A stretch of 64,000 bases of DNA from Achromobacter agilis (GTDB lineage: Bacteria > Pseudomonadota > Gammaproteobacteria > Burkholderiales > Burkholderiaceae_B): the NCBI RefSeq assembly GCF_900496965.1, contig NZ_UFQB01000005.1, positions 1-64,000 of the forward strand. The letters are read 5' to 3'. Below are positions 48,552 to 58,358 of the stretch, piece by piece (positions within the stretch are counted from its first letter, which is position 1; every line of letters starts with the position of its first letter). The translations under genes were made by a program, and so were the position numbers. The notes beneath the pieces were generated by a model. The model had not been told where the DNA came from. It ran no database searches and worked only from the letters and a program-made list of their open reading frames with translations.

Positions 48552-50440
48552 AACGCGATCCCCAGCGAAAAGTGCAGGCGCAGGTCGCGGTCGCGCTGGC
48601 CATAGGCCACGTCCAGGAACAACGGGCCCGCAGGGGTGCGCACGCGCGCGCCGACGCCATAGCCCAGCGCCAGCGACATATCGCCAAAGGATTCGGCGGC
48701 GTCGCCCGCATCCACGAACACGCCCATGCCCCAGCGTTCGTTGAAATAGTGGTCGTACTCGATACTGCCGACCAGCAACGTGGGCGCGCCGACGACCGCG
48801 TTGTCGCGCTGCACGCCGATGCTCTGGTACTTGTAGCCTCGGATGGAACGCGCGCCGCCCGTGCGGAAGCCGAAATCGTCGGGCACCTGCACGTCGCCGT
48901 TGGCCCACAGGCGGCCGACCTCGCCGCGCACCGTCAGCACGTCCAGCTTGCCTATCGGCCACCACTTCTGCGCCCGCAACCGCAGGCGCGTGTAGGGTTG
49001 CCCCGTGTCCAGCGTGACGCCGACGCCGCCGCCCACCGCGATCAGATTGCCTTCGCGCGGGTCGTACTTGTTGTCCACGTCGCGGCGCAGCCACTCGGCC
49101 GTCGCGGTCAGCGTGGGCAGGGTGTATTCGTCGCCGCCGTCGATCTTGACATGGTCGTGCGCCAGCAGCATGCCCCAGCGGGTTTCATATTCGACCCGGC
49201 TGTCGCCCGCGCCCTTGCGCTCCTGTGTGCGGGTCGCGCCCAGCGCGTAGCGCGTCACGTCCAGGCCCTGGATGTCGGAGTGGTCCGCAAGCAGGCCGAT
49301 GGAATCCTTGTAGCCGCGTTCGGTCGGCGGCATGAAAATGTCGAGGTAGGCGCGCTGGCGCAGGCGGTCCACGCCAAAGCCGGTTTCCATGGTGACGGGC
49401 TGGCCGAACACCACGTTCTGGCGGTACAGGGACTCCAGCCGCGCCCCCGCCTCGTCGTCTACCCCCACCGAGACGGACAGCCGCTTGGGCGGGGCCTCGA
49501 CCACGCGCACCTGCACCGGCAAAGTGACTTCGCCGTCGGAATCGTATTTGGCGGGCGGCGGCGGCATGGCGCCGGACACGGCCGGATCGCCCGCCGGCGC
49601 CGAAGCCGCCGCATCGGCCGCCCCCGGCGCGCGGGCGCGATCGGAGACGGGCGCGGCGGGCTGCTCGCCCCCGCCCGGCTGCTCCAGGGACACGAACGCC
49701 CCCCGGAAAAAAGCCGTGGACTGCAGGTCCTGCTGCCATTCATCCAGCCGGTTCTGGTCGTAGGCGGCGCCCACGGAATAGCGCACGTAGCGGTCGACCA
49801 GCTTGTCCGGCACGCGTTTGAGCCCCAGGATGGTGAGTTCGCCCATGCGGACCTGCGGCCCGCTGTCGATCGTGACGCGCAGCGCGGCCGTGGCCGCGTC
49901 GGCCTGGATCTCGGCCTCGGAGGCGGTCATGCGCGCCAGCAGGAAATCGCGCGTGGACACGTTGTCCAGCAGGGTCGATTTGGCCTTGTTCCAGTCGCTG
50001 TTGATGAAAGGCTGTCCCACCTTCAGCAGCCAGTCGTCGCGCAGCTTGCGCACGCGCTCGGCGTACTCGGGCCGCGTGATCCGGCCGGTGAAGGTCAGGT
50101 CGACCGAACCGACGGTCGTGCGCTTGCCGGAGACGATGCCGATGTCCCAGGTTTCGCCGCCGATGTCGGTGCCGGCCTCGAGCGTTACCGTGGGCGAGAA
50201 GTAGCCCTGGGTGGCCAGGGCCGCCAGCGTCGCGTCGCGTGCGCGCCGGCGCAGGCGGTTGATTTCACCGCCGTCCTGGTCCTCGGCCAGCCGCGCGATC
50301 GCGTCTACCGCCTCGGTGATCGCCTGCAGCGCGGCCGGCGGCACGCCGCCCGGGTCCACGATGATCTCCGGGCGCTTGGCCAACGCCTCGCCCGCCATCA
50401 CACAACATCCAGCCAAGAAGGCGTGGGCTGCCCACCGCAT
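48548..50440 (-). CDS. tamA: Translocation and assembly module subunit TamA (Omp85 family)
   Basis: A 630-residue outer-membrane protein with a signal peptide of about 21 residues, POTRA-like domains in the first 270 residues, and a C-terminal 16-strand barrel. The barrel includes the RSIRGYKYQSIG segment of the Omp85 lid-lock motif and ends in the usual aromatic strand (LHFSLGIAF). It contains a low-complexity Pro/Ala/Gly linker near residues 240-310 between POTRA and barrel, which looks like an insertion peculiar to this group. It starts three bases before the apbC stop. Confidence 0.93.
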   Translation of the reverse strand: MRWAAHAFLAGCCVMAGEALAKRPEIIVDPGGVPPAALQAITEAVDAIARLAEDQDGGEINRLRRRARDATLAALATQGYFSPTVTLEAGTDIGGETWDIGIVSGKRTTVGSVDLTFTGRITRPEYAERVRKLRDDWLLKVGQPFINSDWNKAKSTLLDNVSTRDFLLARMTASEAEIQADAATAALRVTIDSGPQVRMGELTILGLKRVPDKLVDRYVRYSVGAAYDQNRLDEWQQDLQSTAFFRGAFVSLEQPGGGEQPAAPVSDRARAPGAADAAASAPAGDPAVSGAMPPPPAKYDSDGEVTLPVQVRVVEAPPKRLSVSVGVDDEAGARLESLYRQNVVFGQPVTMETGFGVDRLRQRAYLDIFMPPTERGYKDSIGLLADHSDIQGLDVTRYALGATRTQERKGAGDSRVEYETRWGMLLAHDHVKIDGGDEYTLPTLTATAEWLRRDVDNKYDPREGNLIAVGGGVGVTLDTGQPYTRLRLRAQKWWPIGKLDVLTVRGEVGRLWANGDVQVPDDFGFRTGGARSIRGYKYQSIGVQRDNAVVGAPTLLVGSIEYDHYFNERWGMGVFVDAGDAAESFGDMSLALGYGVGARVRTPAGPLFLDVAYGQRDRDLRLHFSLGIAF

Positions 50441-50443
50441 GCT

Positions 50444-51532
50444 TCAGGTCGGTTGCTGCACAACGATGGACGGGAACTTGCCAGCCATATCGCGCGGGAG
50501 CGCGGCAACGCCGGCAGCCAGTTTCCTGGCGATTCCACGGTACAGCGCCGCAGCCTCGCTGGCCGGGTCCGACACCACGGTCGGCGTGCCGGCGTCCGTC
50601 TGCTCACGGATGGCCAGGGTCAGCGGCAGGCTGCCCAGCCACGGCGCGTGGTACTGCTCGGCCATGCGCTGGCCGCCGCCTTCGCCGAAAATGTGTTCCG
50701 CGCGCCCGCAACCCGGGCAGATATGGATGGCCATGTTTTCGACCACGCCCAGGATCGGCACCTCGACCTTCTGGAACATGCGCAAGCCCTTGCGCGCGTC
50801 CAGCAAGGCCACGTCCTGTGGCGTGGTGACGATGACGGCGCCCACGACCGGCACCTTCTGCGCCAGGGTCAGGGCCACGTCGCCGGTGCCCGGCGGCATG
50901 TCGACGATCAGGTAATCGAGATCCTGCCAGTTGGTCTGGCGCAGCAACTGCTCCAGGGCCTGCGTCACCATCGGGCCGCGCCAGATGGCTGGCGAATCGG
51001 CGTCGATCAGGAAGCCGATGGAATTGGCCTGCAGGCCGTGGCCCGTCAGCGGCTCCATGGTTTTGTTGTCGCGGCTCTCGGGACGGCCCGAGATGCCCAG
51101 CATGGTCGGCACGCTGGGACCGTAGATGTCGGCGTCCAGCAGGCCGACCCGGGCCCCTTCCGCCACCAGGGCCAGGGCCAGGTTCACCGCCGTGGTGCTC
51201 TTGCCCACGCCGCCCTTGCCCGACGCCACCGCAATAATATTGCGCACGTTGGGCAGAGGCTTCAGCCCCTTCTGCACCGCGTGGGCGGCCACTTTCCAGG
51301 TGACGGAGACCTGCGCGCCCGGCACGCCGGCGCCGGCAAGCGCCGCCTCGGCGATTTCGCGCACCTGGTCCTTGACGCCGTCGGCGGGATAGCCCAGTTC
51401 CAGCGCCACCGCGACACGGCCGCCGCCCAGTTGAATGTCACGATCTTTTACAGAAACACCCAAATCCAAACCGGTATTCGGGTCTTGCGCAGCGCGCAAC
51501 GCGGCGCGGATGTGTTCTATCGTTATACTCAT
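50444..51532 (-). CDS. apbC: Iron-sulfur cluster carrier ApbC/Mrp
   Basis: A 362-residue P-loop ATPase (MinD/Mrp family) that hands on Fe-S clusters. Deviant Walker A GKGGVGKST at 105-113, a CPGC pair near residue 282 for the shared cluster, and an N-terminal MIP18-like domain in the first 90 residues. ATG at 51532. It lies on the minus strand divergent from a small membrane protein and metG; adjacency to metG is common in beta- and gammaproteobacteria. Confidence 0.95.
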   Translation of the reverse strand: MSITIEHIRAALRAAQDPNTGLDLGVSVKDRDIQLGGGRVAVALELGYPADGVKDQVREIAEAALAGAGVPGAQVSVTWKVAAHAVQKGLKPLPNVRNIIAVASGKGGVGKSTTAVNLALALVAEGARVGLLDADIYGPSVPTMLGISGRPESRDNKTMEPLTGHGLQANSIGFLIDADSPAIWRGPMVTQALEQLLRQTNWQDLDYLIVDMPPGTGDVALTLAQKVPVVGAVIVTTPQDVALLDARKGLRMFQKVEVPILGVVENMAIHICPGCGRAEHIFGEGGGQRMAEQYHAPWLGSLPLTLAIREQTDAGTPTVVSDPASEAAALYRGIARKLAAGVAALPRDMAGKFPSIVVQQPT

Positions 51533-51633
51533 ATCACTGTGGTTCCGTAGGCAGCGCGGCTTCTGCGCGCCGCCATCCCCTAAAGGATAGCGGATACCCG
51601 GGAACCTTTCGCTGCGTTTTGCATCCCATCTTC

Positions 51634-51909
51634 ATGACCAACACACTTATCCGCTTCTTTCGTGCCGTCCTATTCGCCGCCCTGGCCCTGATCGGCATGG
51701 CGATGGCGCTGGTGTTCATGCTTTCCACGGCAATCGCCGTGGCGATCCTGTACGTGGTCGCCAAAGTGCGCGGCAAGCCGTTCGGCGTGCGCGCCTACTG
51801 GAGCCAGCGCCAAGGCGCCCGCCCGGGTCCGTTCCAGTCCGCCGCCGGCCCGTTCGCCACGCAGCCGCGCGGCGATGTGATCGACGTCGAAGCCCGCGAA
51901 ATCCGCTGA
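51634..51909 (+). CDS. Small membrane protein, unknown function
   Basis: A 91-residue protein with one strong hydrophobic region (about 7-38, ALFAALALIGMAMALVFM and following), followed by a basic, Gly/Pro-rich cytoplasmic tail. ATG at 51634. A good terminator follows 55 bases later, so it is probably a real single gene between apbC and metG. No family was recognised. Confidence 0.7.
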   Translation: MTNTLIRFFRAVLFAALALIGMAMALVFMLSTAIAVAILYVVAKVRGKPFGVRAYWSQRQGARPGPFQSAAGPFATQPRGDVIDVEAREIR

Positions 51910-51963
51910 CGGCGGCTTTCCCGATGCCCGCAATGCCAGCGGGCCGCTGCTTCGTGCATCCGC

Positions 51964-51986
51964 AAGGCGGCATCGCCGCCTTTTTT
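51964..51986 (+). terminator. Terminator of the small membrane protein gene
   Basis: An 8-bp stem (51964-51971 with 51975-51982) with a 3-base loop is followed by T6. Standard Rho-independent form. Confidence 0.85.
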
Positions 51987-52157
51987 GCTGCCTTCCCCAG
52001 CCGGCCCCGCCGGCCCTGAATCCCGCCTGATCCGCCATTCGCGGCGGGCGGGTCGCGCCATGGATGGGCCGTCTCCGGCGCACCTGCCAGGCAAGTCTCC
52101 GCCATTGCCCTAAAATGGCCGGCCAACCCCTTTTTCCCTCAACCTCTATCGACAACC

Positions 52158-54224
52158 ATGTCTCGCACCCTTTTTGTCACCACTGCGCTGCCCTACGCCA
52201 ACGGATCTTTCCACATCGGCCACATCATGGAGTACATCCAGGCCGATATCTGGGTTCGTTCGATGCGAATGGCGGGCCACACGGTGCACTTCGTGGGTGC
52301 GGATGACGCGCACGGCGCGCCGATCATGCTGAAGGCGGAAAAAGAAGGCATCACGCCGCAGGCGCTGGTCGCCCGCTACGCCGCGGAACGCCCGCAATAC
52401 CTGAACGGCTTCCACATCCGTTTCGACCACTGGCATTCCACCGACTCCGCCGAGAACGTCGCGCTGTCGCACGACATTTACCGCGCGCTGAAGGCCCAGG
52501 GCCTGATCGAGACCCGCTCCATCGAGCAGTTCTACGACCCGGTCAAGGGCATGTTCCTGGCCGACCGCTACATCAAGGGCGAATGCCCCAAGTGCCACGC
52601 CAAGGACCAGTACGGGGACTCCTGCGAAGTGTGCGGCGCGGTCTACGCGCCCACGGACCTGATCAACCCGTATTCGGCGCTGACCGGCGCCACGCCCGTG
52701 CTGAAGTCGTCGGACCACTTCTTCTTCAAGCTGTCCGATCCGCGCTGCGTGGAGTTCCTGCAGCAATGGACGACCGGCTCGAACGCCGCCGGCGGCAAGC
52801 ACCTGCAGCCCGAAATGCTGGCCAAGACGCGCGAATGGCTGGGCGCCGACGACGGCGAAGCCAAACTCGGCGACTGGGACATCTCCCGCGATGCCCCCTA
52901 TTTCGGCATCGAGATTCCGGACGCGCCGGGCAAGTACTTCTACGTGTGGCTGGACGCGCCGGTGGGCTACCTTGCCTCGCTGAAGTCGTACTGCGCCGTC
53001 AAGGGCCTGGATTTCGACGCCCTGCTCGACCCCGCCGGCAGCACGGAACAAGTCCACTTCATCGGCAAGGACATCGTGTATTTCCACGCGCTGTTCTGGC
53101 CCGCGATGCTGAAGTTCGCCGGCCGCAAGACGCCGGACGCCGTGAACGTGCACGGCTTCATCACCGTCAGCGGCGAAAAGATGTCCAAGAGCCGCGGCAC
53201 CGGGATTTCGCCGCTGCGCTACCTCGAGCTCGGCATGAACGCCGAGTGGATGCGCTACTACATCGCCGCCAAGCTGAACGCGCGGGTCGAAGACATGGAC
53301 TTCAACCCCGATGACTTCATCGCCCGGGTCAACAGCGACCTGGTCGGCAAGTACGTCAACATCGCCAGCCGCGCAGCCAGCTTCATCACCAAGCATTTCG
53401 ACGGCGTCCTGGGCTATGCCGGCGACACCGCCGCGCTGGCCGCGGAATACGCCGAACAGGCGGAATCGATCCGTGCCGCGTTCGAAGCCCGCGAGTACAA
53501 CCGCGCCATCCGCGAAATCATGGCCTACGCCGACCGCATCAACCAGGCGTTCGACACCGCGCAGCCGTGGATCCTGGCCAAGGGCATCGCCACGGCCGGC
53601 GAGGAGCAAAAGGCCGCGCTGCAAGACATCTGCTCGCGCTCGCTGGCGGGTTTCAAGGCCTTGTCCGTCATGCTGGCGCCGGTGCTGCCGGCCCTGGCCG
53701 AACGCGTGGCGCTGGAGCTCTTCGGCGCGCAGGCCCCGTTCACCTGGGCCGACGCCTCGGTACTGCCGCAGCGCGTGGCGCCGTTCAAGCACCTGATGCA
53801 GCGCGTCGAGCCGCAAATGCTGGAAGACCTGTTCGAACCGCCCGCCGCTCCGGCGGTGGTGCCCGGCGGCGAACCCGTTGCCGATACCATCTCCATCGAC
53901 GACTTCGCCCGCGTCGACCTGCGTATCGCGCAGATCGTCAATTGCGAGCACGTGGAAGGTTCGACCAAGCTGCTGCGCCTGACGCTGGACGTGGGCGAAG
54001 GTCGCCACCGCAACGTGTTCTCCGGCATCAAGTCGGCCTACCGGCCCGAAGACCTGATCGGCAAGCTGACCGTCATGGTGGCCAACCTGGCCCCGCGCAA
54101 GATGAAGTTCGGAATCTCCGAAGGTATGGTGCTGGCCGCCAGCCACGCCGACGAATCGGTCGACGCCGGCATCTACGTGCTGGAACCGTTCCCCGGCGCC
54201 AAGCCGGGCATGCGCGTGCGCTAA
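52158..54224 (+). CDS. metG: Methionyl-tRNA synthetase
   Basis: A 688-residue class I synthetase. HIGH at 19-22, the zinc knuckle with CPKC (143-146) and CEVC, and KMSKS at 341-345 are all present. A C-terminal tRNA-binding (Arc1p/EMAP-like) domain follows ([19 protein letters not shown]). This gives the dimeric E. coli-like form. It charges initiator and elongator tRNA-Met. It is preceded by about 170 non-coding bases and followed by a repeat cluster. Confidence 0.98.
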   Translation: MSRTLFVTTALPYANGSFHIGHIMEYIQADIWVRSMRMAGHTVHFVGADDAHGAPIMLKAEKEGITPQALVARYAAERPQYLNGFHIRFDHWHSTDSAENVALSHDIYRALKAQGLIETRSIEQFYDPVKGMFLADRYIKGECPKCHAKDQYGDSCEVCGAVYAPTDLINPYSALTGATPVLKSSDHFFFKLSDPRCVEFLQQWTTGSNAAGGKHLQPEMLAKTREWLGADDGEAKLGDWDISRDAPYFGIEIPDAPGKYFYVWLDAPVGYLASLKSYCAVKGLDFDALLDPAGSTEQVHFIGKDIVYFHALFWPAMLKFAGRKTPDAVNVHGFITVSGEKMSKSRGTGISPLRYLELGMNAEWMRYYIAAKLNARVEDMDFNPDDFIARVNSDLVGKYVNIASRAASFITKHFDGVLGYAGDTAALAAEYAEQAESIRAAFEAREYNRAIREIMAYADRINQAFDTAQPWILAKGIATAGEEQKAALQDICSRSLAGFKALSVMLAPVLPALAERVALELFGAQAPFTWADASVLPQRVAPFKHLMQRVEPQMLEDLFEPPAAPAVVPGGEPVADTISIDDFARVDLRIAQIVNCEHVEGSTKLLRLTLDVGEGRHRNVFSGIKSAYRPEDLIGKLTVMVANLAPRKMKFGISEGMVLAASHADESVDAGIYVLEPFPGAKPGMRVR

Positions 54225-54236
54225 GCTTTTTCGTCC

Positions 54237-54375
54237 GTGTCAGACACCCGGCTAGGCCGTCTCGTATCGGTGAGAATTTCTCGTACGGGTGTCAGACACT
54301 ACACATCCGGCTGTGTCAGGCACCCGTGGGGGCTATCTCAAGCCTGGAAGCCATCTCGCAGGGGTGTCTGACACT
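54237..54375. repeat. Cluster of four GTGTCTGACAC-type repeats
   Basis: Copies of a 14-15 base unit in both orientations: 54237-54250, 54286-54300 (inverted), 54313-54326 (one mismatch) and 54361-54375 (inverted). The core GTGTCAGACAC is itself near-palindromic. The spacers share short GC-rich words such as CCGGCT. Copy four lies inside the trhO coding end. No transposase or flanking duplication is evident. Confidence 0.8.
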
Positions 54376-55114
54376 CGGGCTGTCCGGAAGGCGCCAGCGC
54401 CGGGTCCAGGGATATCCGTTCGTCGAAGACGAAGCACTTGCCGTCATAGCCCGGACCGCCGGTTTCCTCGAAATACTTGAGGATGCCGCCGTCTAGCTGG
54501 TAGACGTTCTGGATGCCGGCTTCGTTCATGTAGATGGCCGCCTTTTCGCAGCGAATGCCGCCGGTGCAGAAGCTGACCACGGTCTTGCCTTCGAGTTCGG
54601 CGCGGTGCGCCTGCACCGCCTCGGGAAACTGCGTGAAGCGGTCGATGCGCCAATCGATGGCGTTCTTGAAGGTGCCCTCGTCCACCTCGAAGGCGTTGCG
54701 GGTGTCGAGCATGACCACGGGCCGCCCCGCGTCGTCCACGCCCTGTGCCAGCCAACGGGCCAGCGTATGCGCGTCCACGCCGGGCGCTCTCCCCGCCTCG
54801 GGGCGGATGGCCGGGTGATTCATGCGGATGATCTCGCGCTTGATCTTTACCAGCAACTTGCGGAACGGCACCCCGTCGCTGTGGCTGAACTTCACTTCAA
54901 GATCCGCGAAGCGCGCATCGGCGCGCAGGCCTTGCAGAAAAGCATCGATGCCCTGCGCCGAACCGGCCAGGAACAGGTTGATGCCCTCTTCGGCCAGCAG
55001 GATCGTGCCCTTGAGCCCGGCCTGGGCCGCCTCATCCAGCAGGCGCAGGCGCAGCGCCGGCAGGTCAGCGAGGGACACGAATTTGTAAGCGGCGATATTG
55101 ACGACGGAAGTCAT
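54338..55114 (-). CDS. trhO: tRNA uridine(34) hydroxylase / rhodanese family TrhO
   Basis: A 258-residue YceA/TrhO enzyme that hydroxylates U34 in tRNA using oxygen. An N-terminal acylphosphatase-like domain (1-100) is followed by a rhodanese domain with the catalytic Cys183 in [14 protein letters not shown] at 55114. The last 12 residues (about 247-258) are encoded by one of the dispersed repeats, so the original C-terminus may have been altered. Convergent with metG. Confidence 0.93.
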   Translation of the reverse strand: MTSVVNIAAYKFVSLADLPALRLRLLDEAAQAGLKGTILLAEEGINLFLAGSAQGIDAFLQGLRADARFADLEVKFSHSDGVPFRKLLVKIKREIIRMNHPAIRPEAGRAPGVDAHTLARWLAQGVDDAGRPVVMLDTRNAFEVDEGTFKNAIDWRIDRFTQFPEAVQAHRAELEGKTVVSFCTGGIRCEKAAIYMNEAGIQNVYQLDGGILKYFEETGGPGYDGKCFVFDERISLDPALAPSGQPECQTPLRDGFQA

Positions 55115-55199
55115 GGAAAAGCGGGAAAAGACGGGCGGCGAAACCCGTAATAGTAATCGCTGGGCGGCATCCGCCGCCCCCGCCGCGCCTTGACCGCGC

Positions 55200-55997
55200 T
55201 CAACGCGAGACGATTTCCTGCTCGACCACCGCGTCCAGCACCCAGCGCAACGACGAGGCGTCGGCTGGCGGATTCGGGTCCTGGACCTCGACCACGCGCA
55301 GCCGGTAACGGATACCCGGCTGGAAATGAAAGCCGGTGATTTCCCCGTACCAGAACTGCCAGGGCTGCGCGGCGCTGTCCCGCACCTGGTAACACATCGC
55401 GCGGCCCGCCCCGGCGCTGCACGGCACCCGTTCCGAGTTCACGTAGACCAGCTTGGTCGGCCCCTGCTGGCCGCCGACGATGGGATCGGTCCGCCGGCCG
55501 AAGTCCAGCGTGTCGCCCGAACTGAGGACCCAGGTCATGCGTTGCGGGTTATTGGTGTTGTCCACCGAACTCGCGGTAATGCGCGTCATGCCCGCCAGGA
55601 AATCCTGCTCGAGCTTCATGCTGCCGGGCGCGCAGGCCATCATGGTCGCCACGGGATGATCGCGCACGATCAGCAGGCCATTGGCGACCGTATAGGAAGC
55701 GCTGTACTGGTTACAGCCCGCGAAACCCGCCATGCGCGGCGCGCCCTGCTCATGGATGAAGCTGACCGTGAGGGGACGCGAGCGCGTGGAAGGATGCGGC
55801 ACTGGCCGCAGGGCGCCGTCGGGTTTTGTCCAGCGCGCCAGGTCCCAACTGGTCTGGGCCAGGATGTCCGACGCGGAGGCCGGCTGGAAGCGGGGATCCT
55901 GCCCGTCTGCGGCGCGCTGGGGCGGCGATGAGCAGGCGGCGAGGCCGACGGACAGCAGGCAGGGCGCCAGCCAGCGCAGGGAAACCGAAATAGGCAT
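55200..55997 (-). CDS. META/DUF4377 domain lipoprotein
   Basis: A 265-residue predicted lipoprotein, lipobox LAAC at residues 18-21. A META (HslJ-like) domain follows ([35 protein letters not shown]), then a DUF4377-type C-terminal domain (YVNSERVPC...MCYQVRDS). META proteins are linked with heat or novobiocin resistance and secretion. Its gene is 21 bases after a shorter META paralogue's stop, in one operon. Confidence 0.87.
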   Translation of the reverse strand: MPISVSLRWLAPCLLSVGLAACSSPPQRAADGQDPRFQPASASDILAQTSWDLARWTKPDGALRPVPHPSTRSRPLTVSFIHEQGAPRMAGFAGCNQYSASYTVANGLLIVRDHPVATMMACAPGSMKLEQDFLAGMTRITASSVDNTNNPQRMTWVLSSGDTLDFGRRTDPIVGGQQGPTKLVYVNSERVPCSAGAGRAMCYQVRDSAAQPWQFWYGEITGFHFQPGIRYRLRVVEVQDPNPPADASSLRWVLDAVVEQEIVSR

Positions 55998-56018
55998 GGT
56001 GATCTCCGGGCGGCTTGC

Positions 56019-56549
56019 TTACGGCGTCGGCGGATCCTGGCGCCGCGCGAATTCCAGCACGTCGCCACCGCGCAGATTGAAGGTCAGGTGCCGCGGCGCG
56101 CCGCCGTTGTCCAGCGTGAACGTGTCGATGGCGGCGAGGCCGCGCAGGTAATCGGTTTCGAGACGGGCGCGTTCGGGCGGCACGCAGGCCATGCGCGTCG
56201 TGGCGGGCGCGTCGATGTAAAGCTTGCCGCCTTGCAGCTTGTACGAGCCCATGTAGCGGTTGCACCCCGAAAATCCGTTGACGCGGTATTGCTTGCCCTG
56301 CGCCAGGAAGGTCAGGCGCACGGGCTCGCCGTTGTCGCCATGGGGAATGTCGCGCAGCGCGCCGCCGGGCTGCGTCCAGCGCACCAGCTCCCAACTGGTC
56401 TGCGCCAGCGAGTCCGCGCTGCTGGCGGCGTTGGCCGCGGCCGCGCCTTGCGGCCGGGCGCCGCCGGGGGATCCGGCGCAGCCCGCCAATGCCGCAGCCA
56501 GTAGGCCCAGGCAAAGCAGCCGGCAACGCGTAGACATCAGGATAGGCAT
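56019..56549 (-). CDS. META domain lipoprotein (short paralogue)
   Basis: A 176-residue lipoprotein from the ATG at 56549 with GGAG upstream. The signal sequence ends with the lipobox LAGC. A single META domain follows (SWELVRW, NGFSGCNRYMGSY, TTRMACVPPERARLE). Its META part clearly resembles the first domain of the next gene, so the pair is probably an old duplication with a DUF4377 domain gained or lost. Confidence 0.86.
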   Translation of the reverse strand: MPILMSTRCRLLCLGLLAAALAGCAGSPGGARPQGAAAANAASSADSLAQTSWELVRWTQPGGALRDIPHGDNGEPVRLTFLAQGKQYRVNGFSGCNRYMGSYKLQGGKLYIDAPATTRMACVPPERARLETDYLRGLAAIDTFTLDNGGAPRHLTFNLRGGDVLEFARRQDPPTP

Positions 56550-56830
56550 GAACGGGACTCCAAAGAATTGCATCCCCCAACTGTAACCGCCCTTGGGGCA
56601 GGACGGCCGTCTTCTACGCCCAACAGCCGTATCCAAAAGCAGCACACCCGGTCTTGCCGCCTCGCTCCGATGGAAGGGCTTGCTGCATCGTAAGCCGCAT
56701 GGCGGCGGCCGCAAGCGGCGCGCAGAATCAGTACGGGTCCCCCTCCGGCAGGACCTGGCAGCTCCAGGAAATGGGGAGCCGGCCGCAAGTACCGCAGGGC
56801 CCAAAAAAAACTACTCCTGGAGACACGGCG

Positions 56831-57991
56831 ATGGGCTTCTTGAGAACCTTGTTGGCATTATCGGTGGTGCTGGACCATCTGGGCGGCGGCAATGCCGATC
56901 ACCTGGTCGGCGGCAGGCTGGCTGTGCAACTGTTCTATGTCATTTCAGGCTTCCTGATTTCCTATGTGCTGACCGCCACCGACCGCTATCAGGGCGCCAC
57001 GGGCAAGTTCTACGCCAACCGCTTCCTGCGCCTGTTCCCGATCTACCTGGCCGTGGCCTCGATGACCCTGCTGGCCCATGCACTGAGCGGCGGCGCGTTC
57101 TTCCGCTTCTACGACGCCCTGCCCTTCAGCGCGGAACTCTTCCTGGTCCTTTCCAATATTTTCATCATGGGCCAGGATTGGCTGATGTTCTTCGGCATCG
57201 AACATTCCCAGCTGGCGTTCACGGGGAGCTTCGCCCGCAGCGAGGTGCCGCTCTACCAAGGCCTGCTGGTGCCCCAGGCCTGGACCCTGGGGGTCGAAAT
57301 GAGCTTCTACCTGGTGGCGCCGTTCGTGCTGGGATCGCCGCGCCGGCTGCTGACGCTGCTGGTCATGTCGCTGGCCCTGCGCGGGGTGCTGATCGCGAGC
57401 GGCATCGGCCAGAGCGACCCCTGGACCTACCGCTTCTTTCCGACGGAACTGGCGCTGTTCCTGATCGGTTCGCTGTCGCACCAGGTGCTGCTGCCGCGCT
57501 ACAAGGCCTGGGCCCGGAAGGCGAAACTCCTGCCCGAAGCGGGCACCGCCCTGCTGTTTGGCTACTGTCTGCTGCATTTTTCGATCGGCATCAATCCTAC
57601 CGTGCGCGACGGCCTGGCGGTGCTGCTCTTCGCCGCGCTGCTGCCGCTGGCCTTCCTGTTCCAGTCGCGCCATCGGCTGGACAGGGCGATCGGCGAATTG
57701 AGCTATCCCATCTACATCTGCCATTCGCTCGTGATCATGTTCTTCAGCTGGCTGCTCGATGAGCTCAGCCTGCATCAGCCCATGCTGTTCGCGGCGTTGG
57801 TCATCACGGGCTGCATCGGCTTCTCGGCGCTGCTCAACGGCCTGATCGCCGACCCGGTGGAGCGTCTGCGCAGCCGCCTGCGCACGGATGCCGATGGTGC
57901 GGACGGCAGTTCGCCGGTGCCTGTGGCGGGCGCGCGGCTGCGCCCCCCGGCGGCGGCCCAGCCCCTCGGGTCTATTCGCCGCGTGCCTTGA
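56831..57991 (+). CDS. OafA/YrhL-type membrane acyltransferase (acyltransferase 3 family)
   Basis: A 386-residue polytopic protein. VLDHLG near residue 13 supplies the catalytic-type His, followed by QLFYVISGFLIS and FYANRFLRLFPIYL, the family marks; about ten helices. It O-acylates a surface glycan, for example O-antigen or peptidoglycan. ATG at 56831 with GGAG upstream. Its 3' end overlaps the convergent XRE gene by 20 bases. Confidence 0.9.
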   Translation: MGFLRTLLALSVVLDHLGGGNADHLVGGRLAVQLFYVISGFLISYVLTATDRYQGATGKFYANRFLRLFPIYLAVASMTLLAHALSGGAFFRFYDALPFSAELFLVLSNIFIMGQDWLMFFGIEHSQLAFTGSFARSEVPLYQGLLVPQAWTLGVEMSFYLVAPFVLGSPRRLLTLLVMSLALRGVLIASGIGQSDPWTYRFFPTELALFLIGSLSHQVLLPRYKAWARKAKLLPEAGTALLFGYCLLHFSIGINPTVRDGLAVLLFAALLPLAFLFQSRHRLDRAIGELSYPIYICHSLVIMFFSWLLDELSLHQPMLFAALVITGCIGFSALLNGLIADPVERLRSRLRTDADGADGSSPVPVAGARLRPPAAAQPLGSIRRVP

Positions 57992-58358
57992 TGTAGGCAG
58001 CCAGCACCAGCTCGATCTGGCGCTTTTCCTGCGAGCTCAAGCGGGCATAGGTCGCATAAGAGACCGTCTCGAAGGGCCAAGCGGCCGGCATGGGCACCTC
58101 GCCCACGCCGCCGTCGGGGCCCGGGTTCAGCATCGGCCCCTCGCCGATGCTGAGCCACATGGGATTGACGCGCAGCGCGCGGGTCAGCTTGATGAGAGCG
58201 TTGCTGGATGGCTGCTGGCGCTGCCCGCTCTCGTAGTTGCCGATAGCGCTTTGCGACAGGTTGCTCGCGACCGCCAAGTCTTTTTGCGTCCATCCCTGAA
58301 GCATTCTTGCGTTGCGCAGACGATGGCTAAACGTGTTCAATCGATCAACCTGAGACAT
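57972..58358 (-). CDS. XRE family DNA-binding regulator
   Basis: A 128-residue protein. An HTH_3 domain is at about 10-65 (RLRNARMLQGWTQKDLAVASNLSQSAIGNYESG), followed by a short C-terminal segment predicted helical (RLSSQEKRQIELVLAAYIKA). Similar short XRE proteins regulate a nearby locus or are prophage-like. The start at 58358 follows AT-rich DNA; an upstream in-frame ATG adds 30 residues with no HTH homology. Confidence 0.87.
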   Translation of the reverse strand: MSQVDRLNTFSHRLRNARMLQGWTQKDLAVASNLSQSAIGNYESGQRQQPSSNALIKLTRALRVNPMWLSIGEGPMLNPGPDGGVGEVPMPAAWPFETVSYATYARLSSQEKRQIELVLAAYIKARGE

